Below are positions 32,264 through 40,896 of a DNA stretch of 64,000 nt, piece by piece. Source of the stretch: Bradyrhizobium jicamae (GTDB taxonomy: Bacteria; Pseudomonadota; Alphaproteobacteria; Rhizobiales; Xanthobacteraceae); the NCBI RefSeq assembly GCF_001440395.1, contig NZ_LLXZ01000049.1:109652-173651 (forward strand). The letters run 5' to 3'. The notes below the pieces were generated by a model. The model was not told the DNA's origin, searched no databases, and worked only from the letters and a program-made list of their open reading frames with translations. The translations under genes were made by a program, and so were the position numbers. Every line of letters begins with the position of its first letter. The stretch's first letter is position 1.

Positions 32264-33244
32264 ATGGACTGGATGAAGCGCTTTGCGGGAGCCGTCACGA
32301 TAGCCGCAGCATGCATCCTGCCGGCGACGACAGTTTTGGCGGACGATTATCCTTCCAGGCCGGTCCGTCTCCTCCACGGCTTTGCCGCCGGCGGGGCGGC
32401 CGATACGATGTCTCGCATCGTGGCGGAAGGCCTGGCCAGGAAATTGGGACAACCCGTCATCGTCGAAGCCAAGCCGGGCGCGGGCGGAAACATTGCCGCT
32501 GATGCGATCGCCAAGGCGACGCCCGACGGGTACACGATCGGGCTGGTCACCGGTGCGCACGCGATCTCCGCGGCAATCTACAAGAGCCTGAGCTTTCAAC
32601 CAGTCGAGAGCTTTGGGATGATCTCGACGCTCGCCTATTACGGCCTGGTCGTCGCGGTGCGAGACGACCATCCCGCCAAATCGCTGGCGGACCTGATCGC
32701 GATGGCAAGGCAGAAACCTGGCGGGCTCAGCTTCGGCTCGGTCGGCTTTGGGAGCACCCATCATCTCGCGGGCGAACTTCTGAATGCGCGGGCCGGTATC
32801 GAGTTAATTCACGTGCCCTATCGCGGCGACTCCCAGTCTACGACGGCGTTGCTCGGCGGGGACGTGCCGGTCGTCATCGGCACGCCCGTGCTGCTGGCGC
32901 CGCAGATCCAGAGCGGAGCCGTTCGCGGCCTGGCAGTGACATCGTCGACGCGGATTCCCCTGCTTCCGAATGTGCCGTCGGCCGAGGAAGCCGGTGTGAA
33001 GGGATATGACGTTCGTACCTGGGCCGGATTGTTGGTGCCGAAGGGAACGCCGCCGGCGCTGATCGCCAGATTGAATGCGGTCACGCTGGAGGTGCTGAGC
33101 GATCCGAATGTCAGGAAGCAGCTTGAAACGGCGGTCGGCGGCGAGGTGCGCGGCAGTTCACCGGAGGAAATGAAGGCGCTTGTCGCGGCCGAGATCGCAA
33201 AATGGTCTGACGTGGTGGAGAGGGCCAGGATCCCGCGGATCTGA
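32264..33244 (+). CDS. Bug-type periplasmic receptor (TctC family)
   Basis: 326 residues, signal peptide MDWMKRFAGAVTIAAACILP ending after VLA-DD. The mature part has YPSRPVRLLHGFAAGGAADT, DGYTIGLV and HVPYRGDSQ, standard for TctC/Bug receptors of carboxylates. ATG at 32264 behind GGGGAGGGTGCATTG. Second orphan receptor of the region. Confidence 0.87.
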   Translation: MDWMKRFAGAVTIAAACILPATTVLADDYPSRPVRLLHGFAAGGAADTMSRIVAEGLARKLGQPVIVEAKPGAGGNIAADAIAKATPDGYTIGLVTGAHAISAAIYKSLSFQPVESFGMISTLAYYGLVVAVRDDHPAKSLADLIAMARQKPGGLSFGSVGFGSTHHLAGELLNARAGIELIHVPYRGDSQSTTALLGGDVPVVIGTPVLLAPQIQSGAVRGLAVTSSTRIPLLPNVPSAEEAGVKGYDVRTWAGLLVPKGTPPALIARLNAVTLEVLSDPNVRKQLETAVGGEVRGSSPEEMKALVAAEIAKWSDVVERARIPRI

Positions 33245-33285
33245 CCTTGATATTCGACAATACCGAATGCGCGATGAAGAGGTCG

Positions 33286-33414
33286 ACGAGAGCAGGTCCG
33301 CGGCTGATCGAATACTGCTCCAGCATCTTCGACCTCGTTCCAGGCGATGTTATCGCCACGGGAACGCAGCCCGGTCAGCTTGAGGGCCGGCGCAATCCTG
33401 CGAACGATCGCTGA
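33286..33414 (+). pseudogene. fragment of an FAH-family gene
   Basis: The peptide PRLIEYCSSIFDLVPGDVIA, then TGTQPGQ, is almost the same as the signature of the FAH gene 1.2 kb upstream (PRLVEYCSTIFDLVPGDVIA), but nothing before it fits the family and a stop follows soon. It is a truncated second copy left by duplication or deletion, directly after the Bug receptor. Confidence 0.75.
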
Positions 33415-33468
33415 ATCGATCCTGCTGGCACCCCGCGCGGCGCGTTGTCGCTCGCAGCGGAATGCGAC

Positions 33469-33527
33469 TTGACCTCTGTTTTCGAAATAAATAAGAATAT
33501 CGAAAATACAAAAACGTTCCGAAATTG
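33469..33527 (+). promoter_or_regulatory. promoter region of the ABC importer with three TTTCGAAA-like sites
   Basis: GTTTTCGAAAT (33478-33488), AATATCGAAAAT (33496-33507) and CGTTCCGAAATTG (33515-33527). A possible -35 TTGACC at 33469 with TAAGAA 17 bases on lies across the first site, so a repressor bound here would block it. Confidence 0.55.
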
Positions 33528-33586
33528 ATTCAAGGCAATGGGCAGTCGATCACGGCGTCCAGCCGAGAAAAGCAGGGGAGGATTTA

Positions 33587-34786
33587 ATGCTCAGGCGAAC
33601 GTTCAACTCGTTGATGGTCTCAGTCGCGCTGTTCAGCCTTGGAGCTGGAGCAGCGATAGCCGAGGAAACGCTGAAAGTCGGAGTCAGCGCGTCCAAGACG
33701 GGACCGCTGACGGCAGGTGCAACCGCCGTCTATTGGCCGAACATGCAGCTCTGGGTTCACGACGTGAATCAGAAGGGCGGCATCAAGGTCGGCGAGAAAC
33801 TCCTGAAAGTCGAACTTGTCGAATACGACGACAAGAGCGGTCCCGAAGAAGCCGTCAAGAACATCCAGCGGTTGGCGACGGTTGATAAGGTCGACTTCAT
33901 CGTCGCGCCCTATACCACCGGCATCAACCTGGCGGCGGCGCCGCTGATCGCGCGTTATGGCTATCCGCAACTCATTGCGACCGGAAACGCCAACGAGCTG
34001 GAAACGTTCGTCAAGCGTTGGCCCAACTCGTTCTGGCTGCTCGGCAAGGCGTCGGATATGTCCACCGGCGTCGTCGGGACACTGAAAACCTTGCGAGACA
34101 AGGGCCAGATCGGCAACAAGGTGGCACTGGCGCATGTGGGCGAAGCATTCGGCCTGGAGATGATTCAATCGGCCAAGCCTGCGTTCAAGACCGCCGGATT
34201 CGACATCGTCTACGAGACGTCATACCCGATCGGCACCCAGGATCTGGCGCCGATCATCAGCGGCGCCAAGGCGGCCAAGGCGGATGCGTTCGTCGCTTTC
34301 TCATATCCGCCGGACACTTTCGCACTCACCGAGCAGGCACAGATCCAGGGCCTGAATGTCGATGCCTTCTATGTTGGCGTAGGTGGGGCCTTGAGTGGCT
34401 ACGCCAAGCGTTTCGCCAAACAGGCCGAGGGTGTGCTTGCGATGGGCGGCATCAATCCCGCCGATCGCGCATACAAGGATTATCGTGAACGCCACAAGCA
34501 AGTGACCGGACAGGAGCCGGACTATTGGGCCAGCCCGGTGGTCTATGCATCGCTCCAGATCCTTCAGCAGGCGATCGAGAAGGTCGGCAGTAAGGACCGC
34601 GCCGCGGTCACCAAGGCGATCTCGAGCGGAACATTCGACACCGTCATCGGCAAGGTCTCTTTCAACAACAACATGCTCGGTCGGGTCTGGACCGTAGGGC
34701 AGTGGAATAATGGCGTGCTCCAGGGCGTCAACGGCCTTGGTGTGGACGGCGCCAACGCGCCGATCAAAAAGCCAGCCTGGAACTGA
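33587..34786 (+). CDS. ABC transporter substrate-binding protein, branched-chain type
   Basis: 399 residues with a signal peptide (VALFSLGAGAAIA cut before EETLKV). Type I periplasmic fold: KVGVSASKTGPLTAGA at the start and KLLKVELVEYDDKSGPEEAV. In Bradyrhizobium such proteins often bind aromatic acids rather than amino acids. It begins a livKHMGF-like operon and probably imports the substrate of the catabolic genes. Confidence 0.88.
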   Translation: MLRRTFNSLMVSVALFSLGAGAAIAEETLKVGVSASKTGPLTAGATAVYWPNMQLWVHDVNQKGGIKVGEKLLKVELVEYDDKSGPEEAVKNIQRLATVDKVDFIVAPYTTGINLAAAPLIARYGYPQLIATGNANELETFVKRWPNSFWLLGKASDMSTGVVGTLKTLRDKGQIGNKVALAHVGEAFGLEMIQSAKPAFKTAGFDIVYETSYPIGTQDLAPIISGAKAAKADAFVAFSYPPDTFALTEQAQIQGLNVDAFYVGVGGALSGYAKRFAKQAEGVLAMGGINPADRAYKDYRERHKQVTGQEPDYWASPVVYASLQILQQAIEKVGSKDRAAVTKAISSGTFDTVIGKVSFNNNMLGRVWTVGQWNNGVLQGVNGLGVDGANAPIKKPAWN

Positions 34787-34797
34787 TCCGAAGACGC

Positions 34798-34827
34798 GAT
34801 CCGGCGCGAAATGATCCGCGCCGGATC
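34798..34827 (+). promoter_or_regulatory. strong hairpin between binding protein and permease genes
   Basis: GATCCGGCGCG, 8-base loop, CGCGCCGGATC: an 11-bp perfect stem 11 bases after the stop of the binding-protein gene. Such stems protect the upstream message and lower downstream expression, giving an excess of binding protein. Confidence 0.55.
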
Positions 34828-34854
34828 CGTCGCTGATGTTTTGGGACGGCTCAC

Positions 34855-35721
34855 ATGCAAATCCTCGTCACGGGCCTGCTGCTCGGCGGAACCTATGCGC
34901 TGATCGCGCTGGGGCTGACGCTGCAATACGGCGTCGCGCGCATCATGAATCTGGCCAACGGCGAGACGCTCGTTGCCGCATGCTTCGTTGCGTTCTGGTT
35001 GTTCACGGTTGTGGAGGTGAATCCTCTCATCGGCATGCTTGCGATTGCTCCAATCGCCGTTGCGCTGAACTGGCTCATCTATGCGGGCCTCCTGCAGCCG
35101 CTGGTCCGCCGCGCCAGAAACCGGGGCATGCTCGAAGTCGATACGATCCTGGCAACCTTCGGCCTCTTGTTCCTGTTCCAGGGCCTGATGTTGCTCGGTT
35201 TCGGTGGAGGCTATTTCAGCTACAAATTTCTGGCCGAACCGTTCCTGATCCTGGGTGATTCTTACGGACTGAATCGCGTCGTGGCTTTCATCGCGGCTGC
35301 AAGCATCGCGGCTCTGCTTTATCTCTTCCTTTATTTCACCAGGTACGGCACAGCCATTCGTGCGGTTGCCGTCGATCCCACATCGGCCCAGCTCGTGGCC
35401 ATCGACGTTCCCAGGATGGCCGGGTTTGCCTTTGCCCTTGGCGGCGCATTGACCGCTTGCGGCGGAACGTTGCTCTCCACGTTCTATACGTTCAACGCCT
35501 CCATGGGCGTCGTCTTCACCATGAAGGCGCTGATCATCGTGATCATGGGCGGTGTGGGTGATGTGCGGGGAGCAACGATCGCTGCGTTGATCCTCGGCGT
35601 GGCCGAGACCACGGTTGCTAGCCTGATCGATCCCGGCCTGACGCTTGCGACCAACTATGCGCTCTTCATTCTGGTGCTGCTGTTCCGGCCGCAGGGGATA
35701 CTGGGGAGGGCCTCGGCATGA
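34855..35721 (+). CDS. branched-chain-type ABC permease, LivH family
   Basis: 288 residues, about eight membrane helices; MQILVTGLLLGGTYALIALG at the start and RIMNLANGETLVA match LivH permeases. Overlaps the LivM-type gene by four bases. Confidence 0.9.
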   Translation: MQILVTGLLLGGTYALIALGLTLQYGVARIMNLANGETLVAACFVAFWLFTVVEVNPLIGMLAIAPIAVALNWLIYAGLLQPLVRRARNRGMLEVDTILATFGLLFLFQGLMLLGFGGGYFSYKFLAEPFLILGDSYGLNRVVAFIAAASIAALLYLFLYFTRYGTAIRAVAVDPTSAQLVAIDVPRMAGFAFALGGALTACGGTLLSTFYTFNASMGVVFTMKALIIVIMGGVGDVRGATIAALILGVAETTVASLIDPGLTLATNYALFILVLLFRPQGILGRASA

Positions 35722-36704
35722 TGGGCCTCCATCGCAACGAAATGGTGGTCGCCGCCTTTGGCCTTGCCGCAGTCGCGTTGCTCTCGCTCCTCCCGCTGGT
35801 CAGCGAAGGGTTCGCTCTGTCACTTGGCGTCAACCTGATGCTCTATGCCGCCATGTGCACGGCATGGGCGCTGTTCTCGGGACCGACCCGCCTTGTGTCG
35901 CTTGCAAGCGCCGCATTTTTCGGAGTTGGAACCTATTCGGTCGCGTTGGGACTGGATTCACTGCCGTTTGGTGCGCTTCTCCTCGTTGCAGCGCTGAGCT
36001 CGGCGGCGCTCGCCGGGCTGGTGGGGGCCGCTACGCTAAGACTGTCCGGCGTCTATTTTGTCATCTTCAGTCTTGGACTCGCCGAACTCATCCGACAGAT
36101 CGTCGCCTGGTCACAGTCGCGTTTCGCGCACAAGATGGGACTTTACGTCTTTACCGATCTCACCGAGCGCGATCTCTACTGGATGCTGCTTGCGCTCACG
36201 TCACTGGTCTTTGTCGTCGGCTGGTTGATCAACCGATCGCGCCTGGGATTCGCCCTGCGCATCATCGGCGACGACGAGACGGTGGCCCGGCATGTCGGGA
36301 TCGCGACCGCCCGCACCAAGATTATTCTCTTCATGATATCCGGCGCGTTCATCGGCATCGCCGGCGCGATCAGCGCCCCGCGTTACGCCTATATCGAGCC
36401 GCAAGCTGCTTTCAATCCGATGATCTCCTTCCAGGTCGTGATCATCGCGCTGCTCGGTGGCACCCGGCGGCTATGGGGACCTCTGGTCGGCGTTGTCCCC
36501 TTCATCATTCTGATGGAGTTCATCACCTCGCGTTTCCCGAACCACAGCTCGGTCGTTGTCGGCGTCGCGTTCCTGGCGATTGTCTATCTCTTGCCCGATG
36601 GGGTGACGGGCCTGCTGGAACGCCTGCGCGATCGAATCCTGCGTCGGGCCGAGCCTGGTGTCAGCAGCACAACTCGGAACGAAATCGGGGAGAAGGCGGC
36701 ATGA
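35718..36704 (+). CDS. branched-chain-type ABC permease, LivM family
   Basis: 328 residues with about ten membrane helices; RLSGVYFVIFSLGLAELIRQ and the EAA-like loop FALRIIGDDETVARHVGI identify the LivM partner. Starts and ends with ATGA overlaps, so it is translationally coupled to its neighbours. Confidence 0.9.
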   Translation: MMGLHRNEMVVAAFGLAAVALLSLLPLVSEGFALSLGVNLMLYAAMCTAWALFSGPTRLVSLASAAFFGVGTYSVALGLDSLPFGALLLVAALSSAALAGLVGAATLRLSGVYFVIFSLGLAELIRQIVAWSQSRFAHKMGLYVFTDLTERDLYWMLLALTSLVFVVGWLINRSRLGFALRIIGDDETVARHVGIATARTKIILFMISGAFIGIAGAISAPRYAYIEPQAAFNPMISFQVVIIALLGGTRRLWGPLVGVVPFIILMEFITSRFPNHSSVVVGVAFLAIVYLLPDGVTGLLERLRDRILRRAEPGVSSTTRNEIGEKAA

Positions 36705-37432
36705 GTGCTACCTTGATCAGCGTCTCACAGGCGCGCAAGGCGTTCGGGGGGCTGATCGCCGTCAACGACGTGAGCTTCGAGGTTCGCGAAGGCGAACTCA
36801 TCGGGCTGATCGGGCCCAATGGTTCGGGCAAGACGACGATGCTCAACCTGATCTCGGGAGCGCTCGGTCCGACATCCGGGGAGATCAAGCTTGCAGGCTG
36901 CCGCATTTCAGGGCTGCCGACCGAGATGGTTGCGAGGGCGGGCATAGCCCGCACGTTCCAACTCGTTCGCGTGCTTCCGTCGATGACCGCGATCGAGAAT
37001 GTCATGGCAGGCGCGGTGTTTGCGCGAAACCGACTGTGGGGGCCGCGCGCCCACGATTTTGCCAGGGAGCTCCTGGGTCGGGTGGGCCTGATGGGTCGCG
37101 AGAACTCCCCGGTTTCGGCGATGACCTACATTGACCAGAAGCGGGTCGAACTGGCGCGTGCGCTGGCCGCCGATCCCCAGCTCCTGCTTCTGGACGAATG
37201 GCTCGCCGGACTTAATCCATCGGAGCTTCTTATCGGCATCAACCTCGTGCGCGATATCAACCGCGAGGGCCGCACGATCATCATGGTCGAACATGTGATG
37301 GATGCGATCCGGACCCTCTGCGGTCGCTGCGTCGTCATGAACTCCGGCGTCAAGATTGCTGACGGGGCTGCGGCGGCGGTGCTCGCCGATCCCGATGTCA
37401 TTCGTGCCTATCTCGGAGATGACGATGCTTGA
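36701..37432 (+). CDS. branched-chain-type ABC ATPase, LivG family
   Basis: 243 residues. Walker A GPNGSGKTT near 37, Walker B LLLLDEWLAGL near 160, and the LivG-type insertion IARTFQLVRVLPSMTAIENV. The signature motif is unusual: VSAMTYIDQKRVELARAL instead of LSxGxQxR. It should still pair with LivF. Confidence 0.9.
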   Translation: MSATLISVSQARKAFGGLIAVNDVSFEVREGELIGLIGPNGSGKTTMLNLISGALGPTSGEIKLAGCRISGLPTEMVARAGIARTFQLVRVLPSMTAIENVMAGAVFARNRLWGPRAHDFARELLGRVGLMGRENSPVSAMTYIDQKRVELARALAADPQLLLLDEWLAGLNPSELLIGINLVRDINREGRTIIMVEHVMDAIRTLCGRCVVMNSGVKIADGAAAAVLADPDVIRAYLGDDDA

Positions 37433-38150
37433 GGTAAGCAATCTCGGCGTTCGTTATGGCCACCACACCGCGTTGCACGGGGTGTCGCTGCACGTCAAGA
37501 AAGCCGAAATCTCCGTCATGCTCGGGACCAACGGTGCCGGAAAGTCCAGCCTTCTGAAGGCGGTCGCCGGTATGGTCAGGACCGAGCCTGGAACCGAGAT
37601 TCGCATGAACGGCCAGGCGATCTCGGGAATGGCCGCGCATCGAATCGTCGAACACGGCATTGCGTTGGTGCCCGAGGGGCGTGGCGTATTCGGTGAGCTT
37701 AGCGTCGAGGAGAACCTCGCACTTGGTGCCTTTGCGAAGCGTGCGCGCGCCAGCGAGGCGTCGACGCTCAGGCTTGTCTACGATCTCTTTCCGCGCCTCA
37801 CGGAACGCAAGCGGCAACAGGTGCGTACGATGTCGGGTGGCGAGCAACAGATGGTCGCGATCGGCCGCGCTCTCATGTCCGCACCCGACGTTCTGATGCT
37901 GGACGAACCCTCGCTCGGTCTGTCGCCTTTGCTGTCAAAAGACCTGTTCAAGTCGCTGAAGAAGATAGCTGCGAGCGGCTTCGGCATCCTGCTTGTCGAG
38001 CAGAATGCCACGCTGAGCCTGAAGATAGCGGATCGCGGCTATCTGATCGAGAATGGCGCCATCACGGGCGAAGACAGCGCCGACAATCTCCGCCACAACC
38101 CCGCAGTCATCAGTGCCTATCTCGGCGGCCGCACCGATCAGGCCCCGTGA
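37425..38150 (+). CDS. branched-chain-type ABC ATPase, LivF family
   Basis: 241 residues. Walker A GTNGAGKSS, signature TMSGGEQQMVAIGRAL, Walker B VLMLDEPSLGLSP, and the LivF phrase ALVPEGRGVFGELSVEENL. The ATG at 37425 lies inside the end of the LivG-type gene; another ATG is at 37419. Last gene of the operon. Confidence 0.92.
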   Translation: MLEVSNLGVRYGHHTALHGVSLHVKKAEISVMLGTNGAGKSSLLKAVAGMVRTEPGTEIRMNGQAISGMAAHRIVEHGIALVPEGRGVFGELSVEENLALGAFAKRARASEASTLRLVYDLFPRLTERKRQQVRTMSGGEQQMVAIGRALMSAPDVLMLDEPSLGLSPLLSKDLFKSLKKIAASGFGILLVEQNATLSLKIADRGYLIENGAITGEDSADNLRHNPAVISAYLGGRTDQAP

Positions 38151-38889
38151 AGCTGGAGATTGTAATTGTGGCTTCGAAGGCGGGGGTGGCGTCGTCTCGC
38201 TTGCTGCGACGCTACTTTGCATGGGGTTGTTTTCGATATTTTAGTTGGTCGGACATGCTCCGCGGACAGGCAGGGTTTCGAAAACGTCCTGTTGCATTGA
38301 GCCGGTGTTGCGAATAAGCAATTGAGATGAAATGGAAATTTTCCGTCGCTCCGATGATGGATTGGAGCGAGAGTTCAAGTTTTTCAGGCGGTTAGAAGGC
38401 GGCGTGTGCACGACGTGTGCACCGGGAGATCAAGGAAGATCTATCAAAGCCAGTGTGGATGATCGCTCGTTCGAGTGATATGAGACCCGCAGCGTTGGCG
38501 GCTTGGAGACTTGGGTCGCAAGGGCATGGCGAACGTGCGACTAGAGCTGATCGTGCTCGTCGCGATCGCTGAGTGTTCGGCCTAGGGGGAAGATTTCTGG
38601 TTACAGTGAGTACAAAGAATGATGTCGAGGGTTCGAGACGCTCCCCTGCCAAATCCTTGCGATGGCGCCGTAGCTACTCCGGTAGCGCCGCGGCAGGGGC
38701 AAGTTGTAATCTAATCCTTAAAATTGCTGCGGCCTCGAGGCCTTTCAGATCCAGTGCATCTCGTCTGCACACTATCAAAAGCAGCATCTCGTATGCGAAC
38801 CAGATCAAAGCTGCTTTGCTCGATGTCGGTGGCGGCGAGCACGCGAGCGAAACACCCACGTCGTCTTAGCCCTCTCAAGGGGCTGAAAC
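38151..38889. other. gene-poor interval next to the integrated element
   Basis: About 740 bases without a convincing gene. Two TTTCGA-type sequences (GTTTTCGATATTTT at 38228 and GTTTCGAAAAC at 38275) lie just after the importer operon. The remainder, up to the tRNA-like 3' end, shows no protein or RNA I can name. Confidence 0.4.
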
Positions 38890-38917
38890 AGGGGTTCGAT
38901 TCCCCTAGGGAGCGCCA
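38890..38917 (+). other. 3' end of a tRNA- or tmRNA-like gene, probable attachment site
   Basis: AGGGG-TTCGATT-CCCCT is a perfect T arm followed by AGGGAGC, G and CCA. I find no matching 5' acceptor strand (GCTCCCT) in the expected place upstream, so only the 3' part is evident; it could also be the acceptor piece of a permuted alphaproteobacterial tmRNA. An integrase gene ends 13 bases away, the classic layout of an element integrated into a tRNA/tmRNA 3' end. Confidence 0.6.
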
Positions 38918-38929
38918 GTGACCTCATCC

Positions 38930-40042
38930 TCATCTTGATTTCCTTTGGATTTTTGCCTGTTTCCCCAAACCGTCTGAAAGGGTTTGGGGAGCTTTGTTCG
39001 CTTTGTGATCTTCCAACTTCACGATGGCGCGGCGGCCACCACGGCGGCGATCGGCTTCACGGGTGTAGCGTTCGGCTTCCGCCAGAGTCAGATGACCCAT
39101 GGCAGCCATGATGTCGTGCGCGCTGTTGCCGGCGTCGGCGAGCAATCGACCGAACGTTTTGCGCAGACCATGCGGCTTGCAATCGAGCGGCAATCCAGCC
39201 GCGGTCATCGCATCTCGCATCCATCCACTGTATCCGTCGACCGTGAAGGGCTTGTTGTACTCGGTCGTGAAGATGCAGACATGCCCGCGGGACAGGGCGG
39301 CAAGAGCCTCGCGCAGGGAGCTTGCCATTGCGACGGCGACCGCAACGCCAGTCTTGCGACGGGTGTACTCGAATCCTTCGTCGTCGACCTGTGCCCAAGT
39401 CGTCAGATGGACATCTGCGCGCGCGGTGCCGGTATTGAGCATCAGTTCATATGCCGCACGCTGCTTCGTTCCGATGGGCCACTTTTTCTCGAAGGCCTCC
39501 ATCTCGGCATCGGTCCATGCGGGGATCTCTTTGGATTTGCCGCGCTTGATTCCGTCGGATGGATCGGCCGCGAGCCACTTAAGTTCTTTGGCATGACCGA
39601 TCAGGATGCGGAGCTTCTTCAACGTGTCGATCTTTGCCCCGGGAAAATTGTGAAGGGGCCTCAGAATTTTCTCTTCGATGCGCTCTTTCGTCAGTCCAGC
39701 AACGGCGCGGTGACCATGGTCGCGGCGGATCTGATCCATCCTGCTGCGATATCCCGGCTTGCTTCCTTCACCGAGCGACGCGAAGCCGTCGCTGTCCAGG
39801 TAAGAAGTAACGAGGGCACCGATCGATCGCGCAGCGTCCTTCGTCAGGATCGGCCTGGTCTTCGAGGACGATCCAGCCACGGCTTGCGCGTACGCTTGCT
39901 TGAACTCGTCCGTCGTCGGATCGCTGGGCAACTTGATCCTCGGCCCCTTGCCGACACGGTAGGAGAGATAGACGTGACCCCTAACGACGTTCTTCTCTAC
40001 GTTGGGCGGCAATCTCCGGCGCATGCTAATCGTCCCAGCCAT
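38930..40042 (-). CDS. tyrosine-type integrase
   Basis: About 370 residues from ATG 40042 (40024 is possible). Core motifs HGLRKTFGRLLADAG (H-x-x-R) and MGHLTLAEAERYT with the catalytic Tyr near residue 335 are clear. The first catalytic Arg box reads LNTGTARADVHL, with the Arg one place later than in the usual TGxR pattern. It lies at the edge of the element, pointing toward the tRNA-like 3' end, and its start overlaps the AlpA-like gene. Confidence 0.88.
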   Translation of the reverse strand: MAGTISMRRRLPPNVEKNVVRGHVYLSYRVGKGPRIKLPSDPTTDEFKQAYAQAVAGSSSKTRPILTKDAARSIGALVTSYLDSDGFASLGEGSKPGYRSRMDQIRRDHGHRAVAGLTKERIEEKILRPLHNFPGAKIDTLKKLRILIGHAKELKWLAADPSDGIKRGKSKEIPAWTDAEMEAFEKKWPIGTKQRAAYELMLNTGTARADVHLTTWAQVDDEGFEYTRRKTGVAVAVAMASSLREALAALSRGHVCIFTTEYNKPFTVDGYSGWMRDAMTAAGLPLDCKPHGLRKTFGRLLADAGNSAHDIMAAMGHLTLAEAERYTREADRRRGGRRAIVKLEDHKANKAPQTLSDGLGKQAKIQRKSR

Positions 40043-40292
40043 CGTCAACGGAGATAGCATCTCCGCCGTCCAACGGAAGCAGATCAATCGCTTGGTCGAG
40101 CAAGCGCACATCCCACGCCTTCCGGCCAGCGGTCAGAATCCGAGGTCGAGGCATCCGGCCGTCACGGACCATCATGTCGAAGGTGTTGGGAGAGACCGAC
40201 ACGTAGGCCGCCGACGCCTCCCGGCCAATCAGCCGGGGCGCCAGAGTCGGGGGAAGTGCGGCCTGTCGGGCCATCAGCAAGTCTCGATTCAT
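40026..40292 (-). CDS. AlpA/excisionase-like DNA-binding protein
   Basis: 88 residues from ATG 40292. The middle (LIGREASAAYVSVSPNTFDM, VRDGRMPRPRIL, GRKAWDVRLLDQAID) is a MerR/AlpA-type winged helix, as in phage excisionases. It is directly upstream of the integrase gene and overlaps it, as excisionase genes often do. The open frame extends to 40589 but without plausible protein. Confidence 0.75.
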   Translation of the reverse strand: MNRDLLMARQAALPPTLAPRLIGREASAAYVSVSPNTFDMMVRDGRMPRPRILTAGRKAWDVRLLDQAIDLLPLDGGDAISVDDGWDD

Positions 40293-40634
40293 TTGGGCGC
40301 CCGGCCGACCAAGCAACCTAGCACCGTTGTTCGCATTCCGCGAAACCGGGGCCCAAATGAAGAGGGATCTGGATTCGCTAGTCCCGCTGGTCACGGGGAA
40401 ACAGTCGTCAGAAGTCTGGGTGTATGCGGCGAATATAAACTCCGCATTAACCACTTGTTGAGAGGCGAATCCGCCTCGCCGAACTGGATTCCACCAAACC
40501 CCCGGCGAAACCGCAAGGTGGCGCGGATGGGCCGCCGGTACAAGGATCGCGACCACTCTCGCCGATCGGGGACATCCTGAAACTACCATTCAGCCCACAG
40601 CATGAACGGCATCACGTGGCCGTGAGCTGATAGG

Positions 40635-40658
40635 AAAAAGCCCGGCGCAAGGCCGGGC
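40635..40658 (-). terminator. rho-independent terminator, minus strand
   Basis: Read on the minus strand: GCCCGGC, loop CTTGC, GCCGGGC, then TTTTT. No obvious minus-strand gene ends here, so the transcript it closes is unknown. Confidence 0.6.
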
Positions 40659-40896
40659 AAGCGGATCGGCCGCCCCCGGTGAACGCGATTCCGGTTATGG
40701 TCAGGAATCGATCCCACCTGCGGACATCGCTGCGCTCGACAAATGGATTTTCAAGCGCCATCGGAGATGAGTCGGCCAGAAGCCCCGCGCGTGATGATGG
40801 CGATGGTGTTCGAACTGGGGCTAAAGGCGAAGGGGAAATGAGCCAACGAAGCGCGGTCATGCAGGTGAAGCCTTCGATCCTTGGGTAGAAGCCTTC

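Noticed and set aside
38267..38655. GGCAGGG and CCCTGCC about 380 bases apart with a T-arm-like GGTTCGAGACGC between, suggestive of a one-piece tmRNA
   Set aside because: The 5' part lacks the conserved tmRNA start, no tag reading frame was found, and the T stem has mismatches; probably coincidence.
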